The translations under genes and the position numbers were made by a program. From assembly GCA_964515905.1 (NCBI GenBank), contig CAZEWK010000010.1:15696-79695 (forward strand): a stretch of DNA of 64,000 bases, given 5' to 3'. Shown piece by piece: positions 60,847 through 64,000 of the stretch; the stretch's first letter is position 1, and each line of letters begins with the position of its first letter. The notes beneath the pieces were generated by a model. The model saw nothing but the letters and a program-made list of their open reading frames with translations, was not told where the DNA came from and did no database searches. Source of the stretch: GCA-2712985 sp964515905 (lineage in GTDB: Bacteria; Pseudomonadota; Alphaproteobacteria; UBA7887).

Positions 60847-63297
60847 TTATCTTAAAGTTTGAGATCTTTGGTCAGACGATGTCCCAACACGAGCGTATTT
60901 GCCGGCTGGCGGCTGGATCGTAGTCGCTAAAGGAGCGGCAGAAAACGACTTTTCTCTCTGACACGGAGGCGCTGGATGATAAAGCGTAGTTCTTTGTTCA
61001 GGACTTCTATCTATAGCCTTTATTAAACCTTCCATCTGTTCTGGCCCCATCTCCTGACCATGCTCATTCCCGGCTGCTCGAGAGATACTCTCGTTCATTA
61101 GCGTACCGCCCAGATCGTTGGCGCCAGCTTGAAGACACGCACTAGCAGCGTCTGATCCTAACTTGACCCATGACACTTGTATGTTCGGAATTAATGGGTG
61201 CAAGGTAAGGCGTGATACCGCGTGCATTAAGACTGTTTCCCTCCACGTAGGACCCTTGCGTGCTTTTCCTTTTAAAAACATTGGCGCTTCCATGTGGACA
61301 AATGGCAATGGGACAAATTCTGTAAATCCCCCAGTCGCCGACTGCAAGTCCCGTATTTTTAAAAGGTGACGAGCCCAGTTTTCTGGCCCATCAATATGAC
61401 CAAACATAATTGTCGCAGTTGTCCGGAAACCGCACCTGTGTGCGGCCTCGATAACTTGTAGCCACGTATTCGTGTCTAACTTATCTGGACATAAAACTTC
61501 TCTCACTGAATCATCCAATATTTCCGCAGCAGTGCCAGGCAAAGTCCCAAGACCGGCTTCACGCAATTGAGCCAAAAAGTCCTCTACCGTTAGACCTAAC
61601 GTTTCGGCGCCTTGATACACTTCAAGGGGAGAAAAGGCATGAATATGCATATCAGGAACAGCGCTACGCACCGCTCTGCAAATTTCTAAATAAGTGTTTC
61701 CTGTGTAGTCCGGATGAATACCCCCTTGCATACACACCTCTGTGGCACCCCTTTGCCACGCCTCGTCAGTTCTCCGTGTGATTTCTTCTAACGTCAAGTC
61801 GTAGGGAGTTCCCCTTAAATTCTCACTGAGTTTACCTTTAGAAAAAGCGCAGAACTGACATTTAAAATAACAAACATTAGTATAGTTAATATTACGGTTC
61901 ACGACGTACCGAACAACATCGCCAACACTCGCCTGACGTAATTGATCAGCTGTGTCAATCACCATATGGACTTCATTGCCACGAGCATGAAAGAGCCTGG
62001 TTATGTCTTCTTCTTTCAAGCGTTCCCCATCACAAGCGCGACGAAGGATCTCATTTATCTCTGGAGAGGTTGAACCCCTGACAACTCTGGGATGCTGACT
62101 CGGAGGGAATGATACATTCGTTCCAGGAGACCATTTTTCTGTTTGGGCATAACCACTCCCGTCCGAGACTCGCAGGACACTCGCCACGAGTTGGGGAGCC
62201 TGCCACTTATTTAATTCTCTTATATACTCTGGGTAAATTGCTAATCGCGGAACCAGCGTCTTACCAACTCCCTCAGTGGCAATACGGAGCGCTTCAACTT
62301 CCGGCCAAGGAGCCTCTGGGTTGACATGATCAATGGTAACAGGAGATATACCGCCCCAATCGTTTATTCCTGCACTAACTAAACTGGTAAAAACTTTTGG
62401 GCTAAGATTCGGAGGAGCCTGAATATTCATTTTTGCGCCAAAGGTAATTCTAGCGATTGCAATGGTCCACATTAGCTCGTTTAAATCGGGCTCTGGTGCA
62501 TTCCGCATTTTGGTGCCAGCTTTAGCTCGAAAGTTCTGAATGATGATTTCTTGTATATGCCCGTACTCAATATGCAGAGACCGAAGCGCCAAGAGAGCAT
62601 CAATACGCTCATCACGTGTCTCACCAATGCCAATTAGGATACCAGACGTAATTGGAACATTTTGAGTGCCAGCTAAACGAAGGGTTTCGAGCCGTTCGGA
62701 CGGTAACTTATCGGGAGACCCAAAATGTGGGCCACCCCTTTCACACAGACGTTTCGAGGCACTTTCCAACATTATTCCCTGCGAGGTCGTAACATTGCGC
62801 AGGACGGAAATTTGTTCCTCTGTTAACACACCGGGATTTGCATGTGGAAGCAGACCTGTCTCCTTTAAAACTAAATCACACATCTCTGCTAAGTACGAGA
62901 TCGTACTTTCATGCCCTAATTCTAATAGTTCATCTTTAGCTACCCGATACCGGAGTTCTGGCTTGTCCCCTAGAGTAAATAGGGCTTCGCGACAACCGAC
63001 CTTTTGTCCGGCTTGGGCAATAGCTAATACCTCCTCGGGCCTTAAATACGCTACTTCGCCTTTTTTCGGCGGCTTGGCAAAAGTGCAATAATGGCATACG
63101 TCCCTACAAAGATGCGTTAAAGGGATGAAAACTTTAGGCGAAAAAGTTTGGATTATCCCATGGCCTTCGTCTCGCAACTCACAGGCTTTATTGATTAGTT
63201 CATCGAATTTCCAAGTACGGGCTAAATGACGGATTTGATCTGCCTCCATATAGGACACAGAATCAAGTGATTGATCAGTTGAATAATCTTTAGTCAT
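60847..63297 (-). CDS. fbiC: Fo synthase CofGH (FbiC-type fused radical SAM enzyme)
   Basis: This 816-residue fusion has two radical SAM modules. The CofG part carries CRDVCHYC at C64, C68 and C71 with THLCRDVCHYCTFAK, then SGILIGIGETRDERIDAL and IIQNFRAKAGTKM. The CofH part carries CYFKCQFCAFSK at C476, C480 and C483 with INYTNVCYFKC, then CMQGGIHPDYTGNTYLEI. Together they make the deazaflavin Fo from tyrosine and the riboflavin precursor. It sits between an LLM gene and npdG, 60 nt and 11 nt away. Both clusters are intact. Confidence 0.97.
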   Translation of the reverse strand: MTKDYSTDQSLDSVSYMEADQIRHLARTWKFDELINKACELRDEGHGIIQTFSPKVFIPLTHLCRDVCHYCTFAKPPKKGEVAYLRPEEVLAIAQAGQKVGCREALFTLGDKPELRYRVAKDELLELGHESTISYLAEMCDLVLKETGLLPHANPGVLTEEQISVLRNVTTSQGIMLESASKRLCERGGPHFGSPDKLPSERLETLRLAGTQNVPITSGILIGIGETRDERIDALLALRSLHIEYGHIQEIIIQNFRAKAGTKMRNAPEPDLNELMWTIAIARITFGAKMNIQAPPNLSPKVFTSLVSAGINDWGGISPVTIDHVNPEAPWPEVEALRIATEGVGKTLVPRLAIYPEYIRELNKWQAPQLVASVLRVSDGSGYAQTEKWSPGTNVSFPPSQHPRVVRGSTSPEINEILRRACDGERLKEEDITRLFHARGNEVHMVIDTADQLRQASVGDVVRYVVNRNINYTNVCYFKCQFCAFSKGKLSENLRGTPYDLTLEEITRRTDEAWQRGATEVCMQGGIHPDYTGNTYLEICRAVRSAVPDMHIHAFSPLEVYQGAETLGLTVEDFLAQLREAGLGTLPGTAAEILDDSVREVLCPDKLDTNTWLQVIEAAHRCGFRTTATIMFGHIDGPENWARHLLKIRDLQSATGGFTEFVPLPFVHMEAPMFLKGKARKGPTWRETVLMHAVSRLTLHPLIPNIQVSWVKLGSDAASACLQAGANDLGGTLMNESISRAAGNEHGQEMGPEQMEGLIKAIDRSPEQRTTLYHPAPPCQREKSFSAAPLATTIQPPAGKYARVGTSSDQRSQTLR

Positions 63298-63357
63298 AGT
63301 AAGCAGCTACAAGGAGTGAAGACCCCAATTTTGAAAAACCAATTAATAACCACATAT

Positions 63358-64000
63358 CTAAAGTAGCTCCTCTGCCATAAAACGAAGCGTATCGATATCC
63401 TTAATTTGCAGTAACATTGTACCCACTTGCCGTTTCTCTGCCGCCATTTTCCAGGCCCCAAGACGATCACGAATTTGATCCCGGGAGCCAACCAAAGCGA
63501 CCTTATCAACCAACTCGTTAGGAACTGCATCGATAGCAGCACCCTTTTGACCGCTTAGGTACAAATTCTGGATTTTGGCGGCCGCTTCTTCGAAACCTAA
63601 TCGTCTAATATGGTCGTTGTAGAAATTTTTCCCCCGCGCACCCATGCCACCACCATAAAGAGCCAAAAACTGTTTTGTAGGTAACCGACAATGTTCAAGG
63701 TCTTCTCCAACGGTTACCTGCACCAAAGGTAAAATTTCGAAGTCTTTCAGACTTTTACCATTGCCTGCCTTGTCAAACCCTTCTTCTAGCGGACTAGAAA
63801 AGACGTCAAAATTCTCAGGGTCCGTAAAAAAAGGAAACACCCCATCAGCTACCTCAGCACTCGTACGAAGACCCTTCGGACTAATAGCAGCAGTATATAT
63901 CTTTAGTGACGGATCTCCTTTTATAATGCTGCGCAATGGCTTCCCTAGTCCAGTAGCGCCTGGACCCGTATAGGGAAGCTCATAGTGTTCCCCTTTAAAC
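63358..64000 (-). CDS. LLM-class F420-dependent oxidoreductase (C-terminal part, cut by window edge)
   Basis: The reading frame stays open to the window edge. The visible C-terminal part (about 213 residues) starts FKGEHYELPYTGPGATGLGKP, a signature of F420-dependent luciferase-like enzymes, and continues through IYTAAISPKGLRTSAEVADGVFPFF, then VALVGSRDQIRDRLGAWK and a tail ending LRFMAEELL. It stands 60 nt upstream of cofGH and completes an F420 production-and-use cluster. The internal TTG at 63936 is not a real start. The substrate is unknown. Confidence 0.9.
   Translation of the reverse strand, partial: FKGEHYELPYTGPGATGLGKPLRSIIKGDPSLKIYTAAISPKGLRTSAEVADGVFPFFTDPENFDVFSSPLEEGFDKAGNGKSLKDFEILPLVQVTVGEDLEHCRLPTKQFLALYGGGMGARGKNFYNDHIRRLGFEEAAAKIQNLYLSGQKGAAIDAVPNELVDKVALVGSRDQIRDRLGAWKMAAEKRQVGTMLLQIKDIDTLRFMAEELL

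Noticed and set aside
1..64000. CRISPR arrays, insertion sequences, prophage or rRNA genes
   Set aside because: No regularly spaced repeats, transposase, phage structural genes or rRNA segments were recognised on reading either strand.

Overview
This window looks like chromosomal DNA of a marine, moderately low-GC alphaproteobacterium, probably an uncultured lineage. The clues are an Rrf2/SufB pair, zapE-mdh-sucC-sucD, xseB-ispA-tlyA, a COQ7-type quinone hydroxylase, mlaA-mlaC, a TAXI-type TRAP transporter, CoA-acylating methylmalonate-semialdehyde dehydrogenase, and several acyl-CoA and CaiB/BaiF enzymes. The host assignment rests on gene families and gene order read by eye; no phylogeny was run. 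No prophage, insertion sequence, rRNA operon or CRISPR array was seen, and the genes are densely packed and almost all intact.

Region by region. 1-4500 (minus strand) holds nfu, a CCAEP-tailed radical SAM protein, an ATP-grasp protein, an Rrf2/IscR-like regulator and the start of sufB. The radical SAM and ATP-grasp pair has no assigned pathway and sits next to Fe-S assembly genes. 4580-11900 holds a DOPA-dioxygenase-like protein, pterin carbinolamine dehydratase, divergent ssb and uvrA, two luciferase-like (LLM) oxidoreductases and a dienelactone hydrolase. 11950-18034 is gltB-gltD, followed by tRNA-Leu(CAA). 18450-20160 is a tightly overlapped yqaA-dsbB-coq7 unit. 20190-27730 carries an HNH nuclease, a CoA transferase, an esterase, gluQ, an N-terminally extended acyl-CoA dehydrogenase, a small two-helix membrane protein, and etfB-etfA.

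27744-33350 is a methionine operon (ArsR-methyltransferase fusion, metF, and a MetH split into two chains) in which every junction overlaps by 4 nt. A 564-nt non-coding stretch with palindromes separates it from mlaA-mlaC and xerC. 36425-42220 has sucD-sucC-mdh, zapE and mmsA on the minus strand. 42534-46336 holds a CmcJ/NvfI-family protein, an enoyl-CoA hydratase, xseB, ispA and tlyA, without dxs between ispA and tlyA. 46418-49164 looks like an iron-controlled envelope locus: Fur-like repeats, a phosphate-selective-porin-like outer-membrane protein, a strong terminator, an FMN-binding protein with an SGAT motif, and a PepSY membrane protein. 49294-53117 has aroC, fabI, an enoyl-CoA hydratase and a zeta-class GST (maleylacetoacetate isomerase). 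53202-56636 is a fused TRAP permease with its TAXI receptor.

56755 to the window end is a coenzyme F420 locus on the minus strand: an LLM F420 enzyme (cut by the window edge), cofGH (fbiC-like), npdG, cofE, cofD, cofC, a PPOX-class flavin/F420 protein and a VOC protein. The cluster has genes for making the deazaflavin core, the phospholactyl-type side chain and the glutamate tail, for reducing F420 with NADPH, and at least two candidate F420 users. The LLM enzymes near 9-11 kb may draw on the same cofactor.

The most interesting items are the CCAEP-tail radical SAM/ATP-grasp pair, a three-domain Nfu protein whose first NifU-like domain has lost its cysteines, the compact F420 operon, and the Fur-like repeat array in front of the porin/FMN/PepSY locus.
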